64,000 nucleotides of DNA from Candidatus Helarchaeota archaeon (GCA_016840125.1 JAEOSY010000385.1:25340-89339), one strand, 5' to 3'. Counted from the stretch's first letter, positions 7,740-16,881 are shown. The notes: a model not told the origin generated them from the letters alone. Numbers and translations are program-made.

Positions 7740-9302
7740 ATGAGCGGAATTAAGAAAATAAAATTTATCTTACCCGATGAAAACCGATTTTGCGCTAATT
7801 TTTCCACTTTTGAAACGAAGGGTCTGAGGCTTTCACATTTAGGATTGCTAATCATTGGTGAGATGTTGAGGAAAGAGAAAAATTGCTCCATTGAGGTGTT
7901 CGATGAAAAGATTACACCCGTTTCAATGGCTGACCTTGAGGGTGCCGATTTAGTAGGGATCTCCATTCAAACCATAGCTGCCGTAAGAGGATATCAACTA
8001 GCCGAGTGGATAAAAAAGCAATTCAAAATTCCTGTAGTACTAGGGGGCGTTCACGCTACATTAAATACGAATGAAGCGCTTGAATACGCGGATTATGTGG
8101 TCCGAAATGAAGGTGAACAGGCATTTTTAGAATTGGTGGAAGCGCTAGAAAACAAAATAATACCCGATGATATCGGGGGTTTGTCTTTTAAGCACGGTGG
8201 AGAAATCTATCATAACCCCCGGCGACCGTTTATTACGGATCTCGATATGTTACCGTTTCCCAATTGGAAACTTATAAAGGGCATGTTCAAGGCTAAAGAG
8301 ACGGTACTTAATACTTTTATTTACCCAATGCAAGTAACGCGAGGATGCCCTTTTAATTGCACCTTTTGCTCTGTTACGCCCACCTTTGGAAAAAAACTGA
8401 GACATAGATCGATTGAAAGCGTGATGGAGGAAATAAAAAGGAATTGGAAAATTTCGCAGTATTTTATTTTCTTTTATGATGATAATATCGTCGGCAATAA
8501 AAGATATTTTAAAGATTTACTATCAGCCCTGATTGATAATGAATTAGTACCTAAAGCTTGGCATTCGCAGATGAGAGCTGATGTGGCAGAAGATGATGAA
8601 CTGATTGATTTGATGAATCGAACCCATTGCTCCGCTGGCACCTTTGGATTTGAATCTGTAAATCCAGACTCTCTTAAAGAAATGAAAAAGGGACAAACCC
8701 TAGACTCAATTGAGTATTGTATTGAAACGATGCATGAACACGACATATTCGTTAATGGATTCTTCGTCTTTGGATTTCAGAACGACTCGAGAGAAACCAT
8801 TCAAGAGACTATCAAATTTGCTTCGGAAAAAAATATCGATCTTGTTGGATTCATGCCGCTTACCCCATTTCCAGGCACTCCACAATTTAAAGAAATGCAA
8901 GATCGAATCATTTCAAAATACTGGGAATTATATGATGTGCAGCACGTCGTTTTTTATCCCGAAAATATGACCCCATTCGAACTTTACAAAGATACTATTG
9001 ACGCGTACATAAAATTCTATGACCTGAAAGCCAAAAAATTTCCTAAGGCTAAAAAAACTAGATTACAGGACATCCGAACTCTATCACATCGCCAACTTTT
9101 TGAAAATATCGTACGTCGGTGGGCCAAACGCACGCGTTGGCTGTATGACCTCGAATTAGTAGCAAATGAACGCTATATGGCCTGGCTTAAAGCACTACCT
9201 GAACAACCAGATATAGGAAAAATTGAGCATTTTACGATGGAATTTGAATCCTTGGACCTTCACGAACAACTTAAGACACGCAGGCGAGGTCTTCCAGCCT
9301 AA
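7740..9302 (+). CDS. B12-binding domain radical SAM protein
   Basis: The N-terminal 150 residues form a cobalamin-binding Rossmann-like domain (PVVLGGVHATLN, DYVVRNEGEQAF), followed by a radical SAM core with CPFNCTFC (Cys203, Cys207, Cys210). This architecture occurs in methyltransferases and in ring- or chain-modifying enzymes such as those of the HpnP/HpnJ and BchE group; the substrate is not predictable. A GAGGG ribosome binding site sits seven bases before the ATG and a TATA-like ttttaaacc lies further upstream. It is divergent from the minus-strand gene beginning at 7589. Confidence 0.88.
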   Translation: MSGIKKIKFILPDENRFCANFSTFETKGLRLSHLGLLIIGEMLRKEKNCSIEVFDEKITPVSMADLEGADLVGISIQTIAAVRGYQLAEWIKKQFKIPVVLGGVHATLNTNEALEYADYVVRNEGEQAFLELVEALENKIIPDDIGGLSFKHGGEIYHNPRRPFITDLDMLPFPNWKLIKGMFKAKETVLNTFIYPMQVTRGCPFNCTFCSVTPTFGKKLRHRSIESVMEEIKRNWKISQYFIFFYDDNIVGNKRYFKDLLSALIDNELVPKAWHSQMRADVAEDDELIDLMNRTHCSAGTFGFESVNPDSLKEMKKGQTLDSIEYCIETMHEHDIFVNGFFVFGFQNDSRETIQETIKFASEKNIDLVGFMPLTPFPGTPQFKEMQDRIISKYWELYDVQHVVFYPENMTPFELYKDTIDAYIKFYDLKAKKFPKAKKTRLQDIRTLSHRQLFENIVRRWAKRTRWLYDLELVANERYMAWLKALPEQPDIGKIEHFTMEFESLDLHEQLKTRRRGLPA

Positions 9303-9325
9303 ACTTAAATTTTTAAAATAAGGAA

Positions 9326-9415
9326 TTAATAGATAAAAGGAATGAGCTTTTTTGTAGATCTTCGATATTCTTCGTATTCGTCCTCAAATTCCTCGACTAG
9401 TATTCGTTCTTCAAT
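9326..9415 (-). pseudogene. Remnant of an isoprenylcysteine/phospholipid methyltransferase-like gene, C-terminus
   Basis: The minus strand encodes a 29-codon open tail containing EERILVEEF, EEYRRSTKKLIPFIY and a stop, preceded at once by an in-frame stop. The pattern EE(x3)EEF(x3)Y(x2)Y(x3)T(x3)LIP is that of the C-terminal end of the ICMT/PEMT membrane methyltransferase family. Nothing of the upstream membrane core survives here. A longer remnant of the same family lies at 11101-11310. The rest of 9303-9611 is AT-rich and I see no other gene in it. Confidence 0.6.
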
Positions 9416-9611
9416 TTAGACCCTATTGGTCGTGATCTTAATTTTTACCATCTATAACATCTCATAAACTTATTAAAGATAAACTTTGGTTTGATCAAAT
9501 TGAAATTCAAAAACACCGTAAATGGTTAAGAACTTAATTTTAGTAATTAGGTAATTTTGGTTAGCTTTAAAAAAGCCTATATCATTAGCCCATTATTAAT
9601 AGTTGCGGCAC

Positions 9612-9668
9612 TCACTTACTCCTTGTCAAAATAATGTAGTCTTTGACATCAACACTTCCGGACTCAGT
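9612..9668 (-). pseudogene. Remnant of a fourth RNERTPQW-family gene, C-terminal end
   Basis: Minus-strand codons read TESGSVDVKDYIILTR before a stop. They match the C-terminal segment TEPGSVDVKDSIISTG of the 19109-20278 protein, and the DNA is nearly identical over about 45 bases. Only this tail is left, immediately downstream of copy 2. It shows that the family once had an additional copy here, closer to copy 3 than to copy 2. Confidence 0.7.
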
Positions 9669-9699
9669 TGAAATTTAAAATGTTGAGTTATAGAAAACG

Positions 9700-11025
9700 C
9701 TACTTTTTTTTCGGGCGATATTGGAACTCTTTTCGCATCTTATCTACGCTTTTCATATCAATCCCCGCTGCATCGACAGTGGAACGAAGTGAGGATCTTT
9801 TCCCAACTTTCGCCTTTGATGCGTCGGAATATTCCTTCCATAGAAATTCGGTATAGCGTCCATGCTTTCTACTAATGATTATTTCTGGGGAGACCTCATC
9901 CTTCCGTGAATCGAGGGTTAAATCTAAATAGGCGCCCTCCAAGACCTCCTCGAACGTTAAGCCTAGATCTTCTAATTTGAATCTACCCTCAGGATCGTCC
10001 GGAAATTTGGTTTCCAGTAAATCGGGGTTCTCATCTGCGTTTTTATACACTTTTTTATCATGCGTGTTTGGAGGAACTCGGTCGTAGGTTTGATAGGGCA
10101 TGACCATCCCTTTTTGTTCCCATTTATTCCGCATAAATGTAAGACATTCAGGCGTGTTTCGGGATATCATTGGCTGGGCATCTTTTTCAATGGGGTGAAG
10201 GTAATGGCGGTGTTCTGTAAAGAGCCCCCCAAAGACTTCAAGGAATTTCTTTTTAGAGCTCGCACCGCCGTAGCCCATACTACCTAACATTGGAGGGGCG
10301 GGCCACCAATTAAACCAATAATCGTTTAATTTATAAAAACGTTTAGAAAGTATTCCATCGAACATAAAACCCATTACTTCATATGAGGAGGCTTCAAGTA
10401 TCATATTAAGAGTGGCACTGCACCAGGTAACAACAAGACTATAAGCACTATTATTCCATTGTGGTGTCCTTTCGTTTCGGGCATCATAAAGAGTAGCAAT
10501 AATTCGATCTGCAGCTTGATCTAAATTTTTACTGCGCTTTGGTATATTTTTTAACTTATAGCCCAATTTCATATGACGCCTATCAAAAAATTCATCTTCC
10601 ACATTTATTATCCACCAATCTACAGGAATCCCATCTTCTAAGTGGAGATTTAATGCAAACAGGGCTTCCCCATCTTTAAAATCATGAATGCATAAAAAGG
10701 TAGTATCTGAACTCTCACCAAAAAGTAGTTTCATAGCTCCTTGTTGGAGATCGCTCCTAATTGCTAAAACGGGGGGGAAGAAAGCATAGGTGAGAATTTT
10801 ATCAGTCTGACTTTCAGGTATTTTCCCCGTTATGACATCGCGAGCTGTAAAGATCGATTCATCTAACCGAATAGCGGAAAGATCATAAATAGTTTCGCCG
10901 AACTTGGTGAAAAGATACTTGAGATATTCCCAACCGTACTCCTTGTACATTTCCCAGATATTGGTGCCCAATGGTAAATGATATTTGGTGGGAATATCAT
11001 CAGAAATTTCCCCAAATGTGTGCAT
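9700..11025 (-). CDS. Unknown-function protein, RNERTPQW family, copy 2
   Basis: A 441-residue paralogue of the genes at 6411 and 19109. Shared blocks include GEISDD, LPLGTNIW, LHLEDGIPVDWW, the basic RRHMKLGYKL, RNERTPQW, SSYEVMG and a C-terminal LDLTLDSRKDE followed by KHGRYTEF. It carries about 45 extra C-terminal residues rich in Lys, Arg and Ser that the other copies lack. No membrane segment or signal peptide is visible. It is flanked on both sides by decayed methyltransferase-like remnants. Function unknown. Confidence 0.83.
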   Translation of the reverse strand: MHTFGEISDDIPTKYHLPLGTNIWEMYKEYGWEYLKYLFTKFGETIYDLSAIRLDESIFTARDVITGKIPESQTDKILTYAFFPPVLAIRSDLQQGAMKLLFGESSDTTFLCIHDFKDGEALFALNLHLEDGIPVDWWIINVEDEFFDRRHMKLGYKLKNIPKRSKNLDQAADRIIATLYDARNERTPQWNNSAYSLVVTWCSATLNMILEASSYEVMGFMFDGILSKRFYKLNDYWFNWWPAPPMLGSMGYGGASSKKKFLEVFGGLFTEHRHYLHPIEKDAQPMISRNTPECLTFMRNKWEQKGMVMPYQTYDRVPPNTHDKKVYKNADENPDLLETKFPDDPEGRFKLEDLGLTFEEVLEGAYLDLTLDSRKDEVSPEIIISRKHGRYTEFLWKEYSDASKAKVGKRSSLRSTVDAAGIDMKSVDKMRKEFQYRPKKK

Positions 11026-11100
11026 AAAATCACCTCATTCCTTTTTTTAAATATTAATCCTACTTCATAAAAATTAAACTTCAATATTAATAAGAATTTT

Positions 11101-11310
11101 TCACCAGATCCCTGGTATTATACGATATCGAGTTTGTTGGGCATATTCCTTGTAACCTTCGAGCTCTTCATGGAGTAATTTATCTTCATAACGGATCCTG
11201 ATAAATAACTAAATTACACAAATGCCAGCCGGGATCAACGAAAAATAGGACCCAAGCGCAAAACATTGTGAAATGACTAATATGCTAAAACCTACATACA
11301 ACCAAAGTCC
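11101..11310 (-). pseudogene. Decayed isoprenylcysteine methyltransferase-like gene, C-terminal half
   Basis: One minus-strand frame reads LWLYVGFSILVIS, then ALGSYFSLIPAGICVI, one in-frame stop (TAG), and then LFIRIRYEDKLLHEEL, GYKEYAQQTRYRIIPGIW and a stop. This is the C-terminal half of the ICMT/PEMT methyltransferase family: two hydrophobic spans, the conserved R(x2)YE(x2)L loop and a typical RYR(x3)PGIW end. The N-terminal half is missing and the internal stop breaks it. It abuts the stop of the Fe-S gene at 11320. The rest of 11026-11319 holds no gene I can support. Confidence 0.75.
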
Positions 11311-11319
11311 TTAATTTGA

Positions 11320-12366
11320 TTAGATTTCGAATAGATCAAATATGTATTTTATATCTGCAGTTGGATTTGCTTTTGTTAAATTAATATAGCAGAATGGACA
11401 GTCTGTAATAATTGAGGGGACTTGCATCTCTAATTTCTCTTTTATGAGACTAGTCGCAATGTTTGCGGCATCTTCAGGTTTATTCCCTAACAATCCACCA
11501 CCTGCACCACAACATTTTCGTTCAGGAGGTAAGGTAATATTATTGTTACATTTCTCTACAAGTTGTTCGTAGAGATTTGAATTATAGGTTGATAAATGGC
11601 AAGAAATGTGAAATTGCGCTGGTTGAGATGCAATTATACTGTTAGACTCGAGATGTGGGATGATTTTTTCGAAAACATGAGTGATTGAGGTTTTTAGATT
11701 CAATTCGTTAATGATCTTTTTAATAGTGGATGTACAACCAGGGCATATTGAAACAATCTCTTTAATTTTCATAACATTTATGAGATCTTTCCAATTTTTC
11801 TGATTTTTTCTAAATTCTGAAGTTAATCCCGTATTCTTTAGAATACTTCCACAACAAATGGGTTTGTTAATTATTTTAAATTTTAAATTGAGTTTATTTA
11901 ACAGTTCTAAAATCTGTTGAATCTTAATAGTATGTTTGATCGGTAGTGTGCAGCCTAGAAATAGATGAAAGTTAGCTTCTTGCTCAGCTGATTGATACTT
12001 TACACAATGAGTTAAGATTTGTTCTGTATCTTCTCCATATGGATTACCAAATTTCCTAATATTTTTATTAATTTGGTCGAATTTCGGGACTTTAACCTTC
12101 CCAGATTCTAAGGCCCACTCGCGTAAGTTAATTATAAGAGCAGTGACATCAATGTGAGGGGCACAATGTTCATTACAGATACCACATGTTGTGCAGTACT
12201 CTAATGTTTTTAAAAATTCAGGAGCAATGGGTTTATTTTGGTATATTTGATCCGCAATCTTTATTTTACTTATCGGAGAATGTTCATTATTCGGAAATAT
12301 TCTTTTTATTGCGCAGAAATCCAGACAATCTTTACAAAAATCACATTTGACTAAGATATTTTTCAA
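11320..12366 (-). CDS. CCG-domain Fe-S oxidoreductase subunit (HdrB/HdrD/GlcF-like)
   Basis: The N-terminus has two 4Fe-4S motifs (CDFCKDCLDFC and CTTCGICNEHC). The C-terminal half has two Cys-rich CCG domains (ICCGSILKNTG with CPGC; KCCGAGGGLLGN with CPFC), the arrangement of HdrD, GlcF and LutA-type electron-transfer subunits. The CCG clusters of HdrB reduce disulfides; here the electron acceptor is unknown. It is the last intact gene of the minus-strand AOR group, 92 bases after the longin-DENN-like gene, and a paralogue (13497-14732) lies on that gene's other side. A role as electron carrier for the AORs is inference. Confidence 0.85.
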   Translation of the reverse strand: MKNILVKCDFCKDCLDFCAIKRIFPNNEHSPISKIKIADQIYQNKPIAPEFLKTLEYCTTCGICNEHCAPHIDVTALIINLREWALESGKVKVPKFDQINKNIRKFGNPYGEDTEQILTHCVKYQSAEQEANFHLFLGCTLPIKHTIKIQQILELLNKLNLKFKIINKPICCGSILKNTGLTSEFRKNQKNWKDLINVMKIKEIVSICPGCTSTIKKIINELNLKTSITHVFEKIIPHLESNSIIASQPAQFHISCHLSTYNSNLYEQLVEKCNNNITLPPERKCCGAGGGLLGNKPEDAANIATSLIKEKLEMQVPSIITDCPFCYINLTKANPTADIKYIFDLFEI

Positions 12367-12457
12367 ATATTCTTTCTCTAATTTCAGTTATATTCAACCT
12401 CAAGTGTTTTTGCAAATAAAGGGAGTAATCTAATAATAAGAACCTAATGAAGGGGAT

Positions 12458-13459
12458 TCATAAAATTTCATTTAAGTCCAATTTTGAAAGGAAGTTTGTA
12501 TAATACTCGTGTGAAATATTGAAACTTTTAAGGATTGGTTTTAAATTAGATCCACTTTCTTGTAAAAGGCGCAATACGGTCATAAGTTTCGAATTGATAT
12601 TGGAGAGAAGTTCACGTAGGATTTCTTCATTTGGATTTCCGACATCAATCATTGTAAGAACTTCATTAAACAGCTCTTTCTCGGTCTTTTCAATTATTAA
12701 GTTATTGTGTTGACTTTTGATTTCTTTTCCATCTAGATCAACATGAATGTCCCAAAGATCCTTTCGCATCATTAGTATAAAAGAGGAGTTTGAACCTAGA
12801 ATGTAGGATGATTTCCCATTAAGTTTATCAACATCTTGGATATCGAATTTCGGGAAAATATAGTATTTACTTGCATTCGGATTAAATAACAAGATAGAGG
12901 GAACAAATTTCTCAAGTTTTTCATCCTCTGCACTGGTTATTATAATTCTCTTACCTAATAAGATATTTCGCCAGAGATAAATTGCTTTTTCCCTAAAAGT
13001 TTCTATTACTAATGCAACTCTACCCTTTTTTTCTATATGACTCTTTTGCTTAACTTTCAGAAGGTACTCATTGTTAGAGTGTTTTAAATAGGTACTAATA
13101 ATCTGAAATATTTCTGTATCTTCACCCATGACAGTAATAGGTAGGTCGTCTTGAGTGAAGAAGTCGCAACCTTCTAGTAGTCTATATATAGTATCAAATA
13201 CAGTTAAAATGAATTCAGAATCAGTATCCAATTGAGTAACTAAAATTAGATTCAAATCATCAGTGATTCTTTTTATATTATAGAGAACCTGTTTACTCTG
13301 AAAGGTTTCGATAGATGAACCTGTCATACTCTCCGATAACCTATCAATTGCGCTAAATAGTCCAGCAAATAATTGTTCATCAAGTTTAGCTTCATTATTT
13401 CTCTTCCAAGAAAGGAGTGAAACTCCACCTACAGTTGTAATGTAGAAGCCTTTAATCAT
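12458..13459 (-). CDS. Longin-domain protein with a DENN-like core
   Basis: Residues 1-115 have a longin/uDENN-like order: IKGFYITTVGGVSLLSW, then DEQLFAGLFSAIDRL, a two-strand middle and NLILVTQLDTD followed by a long helix. Residues 158-245 resemble a central DENN module: AIYLWRNILLGKRIIITS, a proline- and Tyr-containing strand (YYIFPKFDIQDVD), SSYILGSNSSF and MRKDLWDIHVDLDGKEI. The closest pattern I recall is the small eukaryotic DENND10/FAM45 type. Residues 246-333 are helical. DENN proteins regulate Rab, Arf or Rag GTPases, so a GTPase-regulator role follows by analogy only. The gene sits between two Fe-S genes of the AOR operon. Longin is fairly secure; DENN is inferred. Confidence 0.6.
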   Translation of the reverse strand: MIKGFYITTVGGVSLLSWKRNNEAKLDEQLFAGLFSAIDRLSESMTGSSIETFQSKQVLYNIKRITDDLNLILVTQLDTDSEFILTVFDTIYRLLEGCDFFTQDDLPITVMGEDTEIFQIISTYLKHSNNEYLLKVKQKSHIEKKGRVALVIETFREKAIYLWRNILLGKRIIITSAEDEKLEKFVPSILLFNPNASKYYIFPKFDIQDVDKLNGKSSYILGSNSSFILMMRKDLWDIHVDLDGKEIKSQHNNLIIEKTEKELFNEVLTMIDVGNPNEEILRELLSNINSKLMTVLRLLQESGSNLKPILKSFNISHEYYTNFLSKLDLNEIL

Positions 13460-13496
13460 TTAATCCCATTATATTCTGCTATAGTAATTTTTACAA

Positions 13497-14732
13497 TTAT
13501 TCTGTTTCTAAGTTCTCGTAAATATAGCGAGCAATCCCATAAACATTTAAATCTTCGCTTCCAACTTTCACACTATAATTTAAATTCATCTCACATAAAG
13601 GACAAGCATTAATAATGTTTTTTATTCCTTTTTCTTTCGCTTCCTTTATCAGGTCTTGACCAATCCACAGAGCAAAGTCAGGATACATGAAATTAATACT
13701 GCCGCCACAGCATTTAGCTTTTTCCTGTTCATCCTCTAATTCAACAAAATTCGCTCCAGCAATCGCTCTTATCAGTTTCCTTGGAAGATTAAATTCTTTA
13801 GCATAACGACCTAAATAGCACGATTCATGATATGCAGTAATTTCGGGATTTCCTTTCAAAGTTATTTGGTTTGCTTCAAGTAATTCATTAATTATATGCA
13901 CCGTATGATAGAATTTTAAATTTAGCTTGGGATAGAACTTAGGTAAGTAATTCTGGAGTATGTAATAACACATAGCACATGTTGTAATTATTTTTTTAAC
14001 TTGAGCTTTTTTGATACTCTTTCCAATCTTTTTAATTGTTTTTTTGAATAACTTCTCATCCCCACTTGCTAGGACAGGCCAACCACAACAAATCTCTTTT
14101 TTGCCTAAAGTTTTTATATTTATTCCTGCTTTTTTTAGGAGAAAATACAGCGATAATACTTCTTCAGGAGTAGTTGAACCAGCATGGACTAAACCACTTG
14201 CCTCAGGAGCACTTTTTCTGATCTTTTCAACGTAAACCTTTGCAATATTACCTTCGAAAGCGTTCATACAACCCAAAAATAGTAGATAATTGCTTTGATC
14301 ATCTGTTTCTAAAGTTTCATCAGTAATATCAATACGTAGGTCGTTAAGAATTCCATAAATATTTCCCCTTTTCTTAATATTTTCAAGTAAAAGTTTATAT
14401 GCTCCAGGGGGGGACAGCCCTTTTGACAGTGCTTGTTTTTTAAGTGCTAGATTCAAATCTACGAGAGAGATATCCACCGGGCATGATATTCTACAACGAT
14501 CACACAAGGCGCAAACACTGAGATTTTCTAAGTGTTTTGCTTGAAATTTAAAGCCCTTCTTCAATGCCTCGGATCCTAATAAAATGGGATTCACAGGAGA
14601 TAGCTTTTTATCCTGTGTTTTTTGATACGTTGGACAAATAGGTAGGCAATCATTGCAGAGATCGCATTTCACGATAACATCTTTAAAATCTTTTAAGGAT
14701 TTTATTATCTTTTTCCTTGACATTGCTTTCAT
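13497..14732 (-). CDS. CCG-domain Fe-S oxidoreductase subunit (HdrD/GlcF-like)
   Basis: It has two N-terminal ferredoxin motifs (CDLCNDCLPICP, CALCDRCRISCP) and two CCG domains (EICCGWPVLASG with CAMC; AKCCGGSINFMYPD with CPLC) in 411 residues. Its ATG overlaps the stop of the upstream AOR gene by four bases, which is strong evidence for translational coupling and for a physical or electron-transfer partnership with the AOR. It is related to the product of 11320-12366 but clearly diverged. Confidence 0.87.
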   Translation of the reverse strand: MKAMSRKKIIKSLKDFKDVIVKCDLCNDCLPICPTYQKTQDKKLSPVNPILLGSEALKKGFKFQAKHLENLSVCALCDRCRISCPVDISLVDLNLALKKQALSKGLSPPGAYKLLLENIKKRGNIYGILNDLRIDITDETLETDDQSNYLLFLGCMNAFEGNIAKVYVEKIRKSAPEASGLVHAGSTTPEEVLSLYFLLKKAGINIKTLGKKEICCGWPVLASGDEKLFKKTIKKIGKSIKKAQVKKIITTCAMCYYILQNYLPKFYPKLNLKFYHTVHIINELLEANQITLKGNPEITAYHESCYLGRYAKEFNLPRKLIRAIAGANFVELEDEQEKAKCCGGSINFMYPDFALWIGQDLIKEAKEKGIKNIINACPLCEMNLNYSVKVGSEDLNVYGIARYIYENLETE

Positions 14733-16597
14733 GCTCCTTTAGGAAAGAATGGTTGAAGTATTTTATATTCGGATTCCAAATTTAACTCAACAACTTTTTC
14801 ATTCTTAGGAATATCAAGTTTATCTATCCAGCGTCGTTTCTCCTTGTATAAGGAAAGAGCTATCAAATAATTATCCTTCAATATGTTCTTAGTATTGCTA
14901 AAGAAGCCGTCTGGTGTTTCAGAGAGCTGTTTAGCACCACAAGCGATATTGTAGAGGTATTGAAGATTTACAATTCGTTCACCAGTCTGTAAAAGATCTT
15001 GAGCCGTGAAATTTGTCCCAATTGCAGCATTTACTGCATTAGTTAAGAGATCCATTGCAAAATAATCTTGATTCTCCATAAAGGCAAACGATGAGAACTT
15101 GCAGACAACTAAACTATCGATTAGGGAGTAATAATTCTCCATAAATATTAATTCCTCAATTTTTTTGTCCAAATCCTGAGGAGCGTCCCCATCGAACAGA
15201 TCTTTTACAAATAGAAATGATTTATTGAATGATCCTGATACGAGGGAGGTGACAAAACTTAAGGCTTGAGTATAGTCTTTACCTCCAAGTCCTGGATCTA
15301 GTGCAGTAATTCCCAAACCATTAATTTGTATCAAAAGATTCTCTAATTTCAATTGGGTTGCGATTTCAATAAGGGATTTGGAGAGTAATTCACCAGTTTT
15401 TTTTCTTGTTGAGATGAGGTCGATGAACTCCCTAATCCGTTCAGTATCATTAAAAGAGACTTTGTATTCATCAAATTTATTATCTAAAAGACCTTGCGCT
15501 GTCGCTTCCATTAATAAATTCATAATATTACTGAATTGAACAGTATCTAATCCAGATAAATTGCAGAGGTAATTGAGTTTAATGATTTGATCATAGTTTT
15601 TTACGCCGATATTTGGTCCGAGAGCCCATAACGATGCAAATTGTGGAACATAATAGGACTCGTTGTCAAATGTTACATACTTTCCACATTTGGCAATACG
15701 ACATAAATCGGAACAGGGGCTATCCTTAAAGTTCTCAATATTAATGAGATTATTGATTTGGTAATCGTTCTGCTGTTTAATTTTCTCTTGTAAATGACTA
15801 CAAATATGCATAGCACCCTTTTGGATGGTTTCATCGAAAAAATAACCAGTCCCAATGGTAGGGAGAATCTCCCCAGTAATCGGTTTTGATTCAAGAGTGG
15901 TATCCCATTTATCTACTTCTTTTAAGAATTCCTCTTGGGCTGCATAAGTGATTTCTTTGACACCCCGAACTACAATAGCTTTGAGCTTCTTACTCCCCAT
16001 GACTGCACCGATCCCACAGGCACCGGCGTTACGACTTTTTTCAAATACGACTGAGGAATAGGGGACTGTGTTTTCACCCGCTACACCTATAACCCCAACG
16101 GTGGTTTGACCTAGTTCATTGATCAAATCCTTAATTCGTCCATATTTCAAATAAAGCTCGCTCGTTGTGTCATAGGTATTTTTACCCCATAGATTAGAAG
16201 CTTTCTCTATCCTAACAGTCTCATCATCAATATAGAGATAAACTGGTTTTTTTGAGGCGCCTTCCACAATTAACAGGTCATAACCTGCCATTTTTAGCTC
16301 AGGTCCCCATCGCGTGCCGACATGGCTTTCCCCGATCATTTGATTAATTGGGCTTTTTGAAACCAATGTTAGTCGACCGCTAGAACTTAATGAGGTGCCA
16401 GTTAGGGGACCAGGTGCAAATAGTATTTTATTATTCGCATCTAAAGCATCCATTGTTGGTGGTACTTCTCTGATAAAATATGAAACTGCTAGACCAAGTC
16501 CGCCTAGGTATTTACGTATGAGATCATCATCAATGCTTTCTGTGGTGACTTTCTTATCGGATAAGTTTACCCTTAGTAGTTGTTTTGTAATACTCAT
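14729..16597 (-). CDS. Aldehyde ferredoxin oxidoreductase (tungsten/molybdopterin), copy 2
   Basis: A full-length AOR family protein of 622 residues. The N-terminal pterin-binding domain has GGLGLAVSYF, GTSLSSSGRL and WGPELKMAGYD. Cluster ligands appear as CSDLCRIAKC near residue 295 and a C-terminal Cys in SLVVCKF. The family oxidises aldehydes or related acyl compounds to acids with ferredoxin or another low-potential acceptor, using bis-pterin W. The start is fixed by GGAGG eight bases upstream, and that ribosome binding site lies inside the last codons of the MoaD-like gene. The downstream Fe-S gene overlaps its stop. Substrate unknown; the two AORs are clearly different proteins. Confidence 0.92.
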   Translation of the reverse strand: MSITKQLLRVNLSDKKVTTESIDDDLIRKYLGGLGLAVSYFIREVPPTMDALDANNKILFAPGPLTGTSLSSSGRLTLVSKSPINQMIGESHVGTRWGPELKMAGYDLLIVEGASKKPVYLYIDDETVRIEKASNLWGKNTYDTTSELYLKYGRIKDLINELGQTTVGVIGVAGENTVPYSSVVFEKSRNAGACGIGAVMGSKKLKAIVVRGVKEITYAAQEEFLKEVDKWDTTLESKPITGEILPTIGTGYFFDETIQKGAMHICSHLQEKIKQQNDYQINNLINIENFKDSPCSDLCRIAKCGKYVTFDNESYYVPQFASLWALGPNIGVKNYDQIIKLNYLCNLSGLDTVQFSNIMNLLMEATAQGLLDNKFDEYKVSFNDTERIREFIDLISTRKKTGELLSKSLIEIATQLKLENLLIQINGLGITALDPGLGGKDYTQALSFVTSLVSGSFNKSFLFVKDLFDGDAPQDLDKKIEELIFMENYYSLIDSLVVCKFSSFAFMENQDYFAMDLLTNAVNAAIGTNFTAQDLLQTGERIVNLQYLYNIACGAKQLSETPDGFFSNTKNILKDNYLIALSLYKEKRRWIDKLDIPKNEKVVELNLESEYKILQPFFPKGA

Positions 16598-16602
16598 CTT
16601 TA

Positions 16603-16881
16603 CTAACCTCCGCCAACTGGAGGAAAAAATGCAATTGTATCTGTATCTGTGATTTCAGTGTTGATTCCATTTTGGAATTCAATATTTCGACCGTTTCGCA
16701 GTATTATTATATTTGGTTTAACCGTCCCATTTGATAAAATAAGGTCTTTGAACCCATCTTGCTTTATATTCAAATATTGGATTAAATGAATAATTGTTAA
16801 ATTAACGGAATTATCAGTAGATTGCATATCTAAAACCCCAAATAATTTATTAGGGGGGATTTCAAGTTTCTGAATCCCCAT
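16603..16881 (-). CDS. MoaD/ThiS-family small sulfur carrier
   Basis: A 92-residue ubiquitin-like protein ending in FFPPVGGG, the C-terminal di-glycine tail that MoaD and ThiS proteins thiocarboxylate. Its place between two AOR genes, with five bases to the next, fits a dedicated sulfur donor for assembling the W/Mo-pterin cofactor. Its last codons also carry the GGAGG used as ribosome binding site for the downstream AOR, so the two genes are coupled. Confidence 0.85.
   Translation of the reverse strand: MGIQKLEIPPNKLFGVLDMQSTDNSVNLTIIHLIQYLNIKQDGFKDLILSNGTVKPNIIILRNGRNIEFQNGINTEITDTDTIAFFPPVGGG

Noticed and set aside
9303..9699. tRNA or CRISPR elements in the larger gaps (9.3-9.7, 11.0-11.3, 47.8-48.1 and 51.25-51.6 kb)
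   Set aside because: I saw no T-loop consensus, cloverleaf arms or regularly spaced repeats; decayed gene ends and AT-rich DNA explain these gaps.
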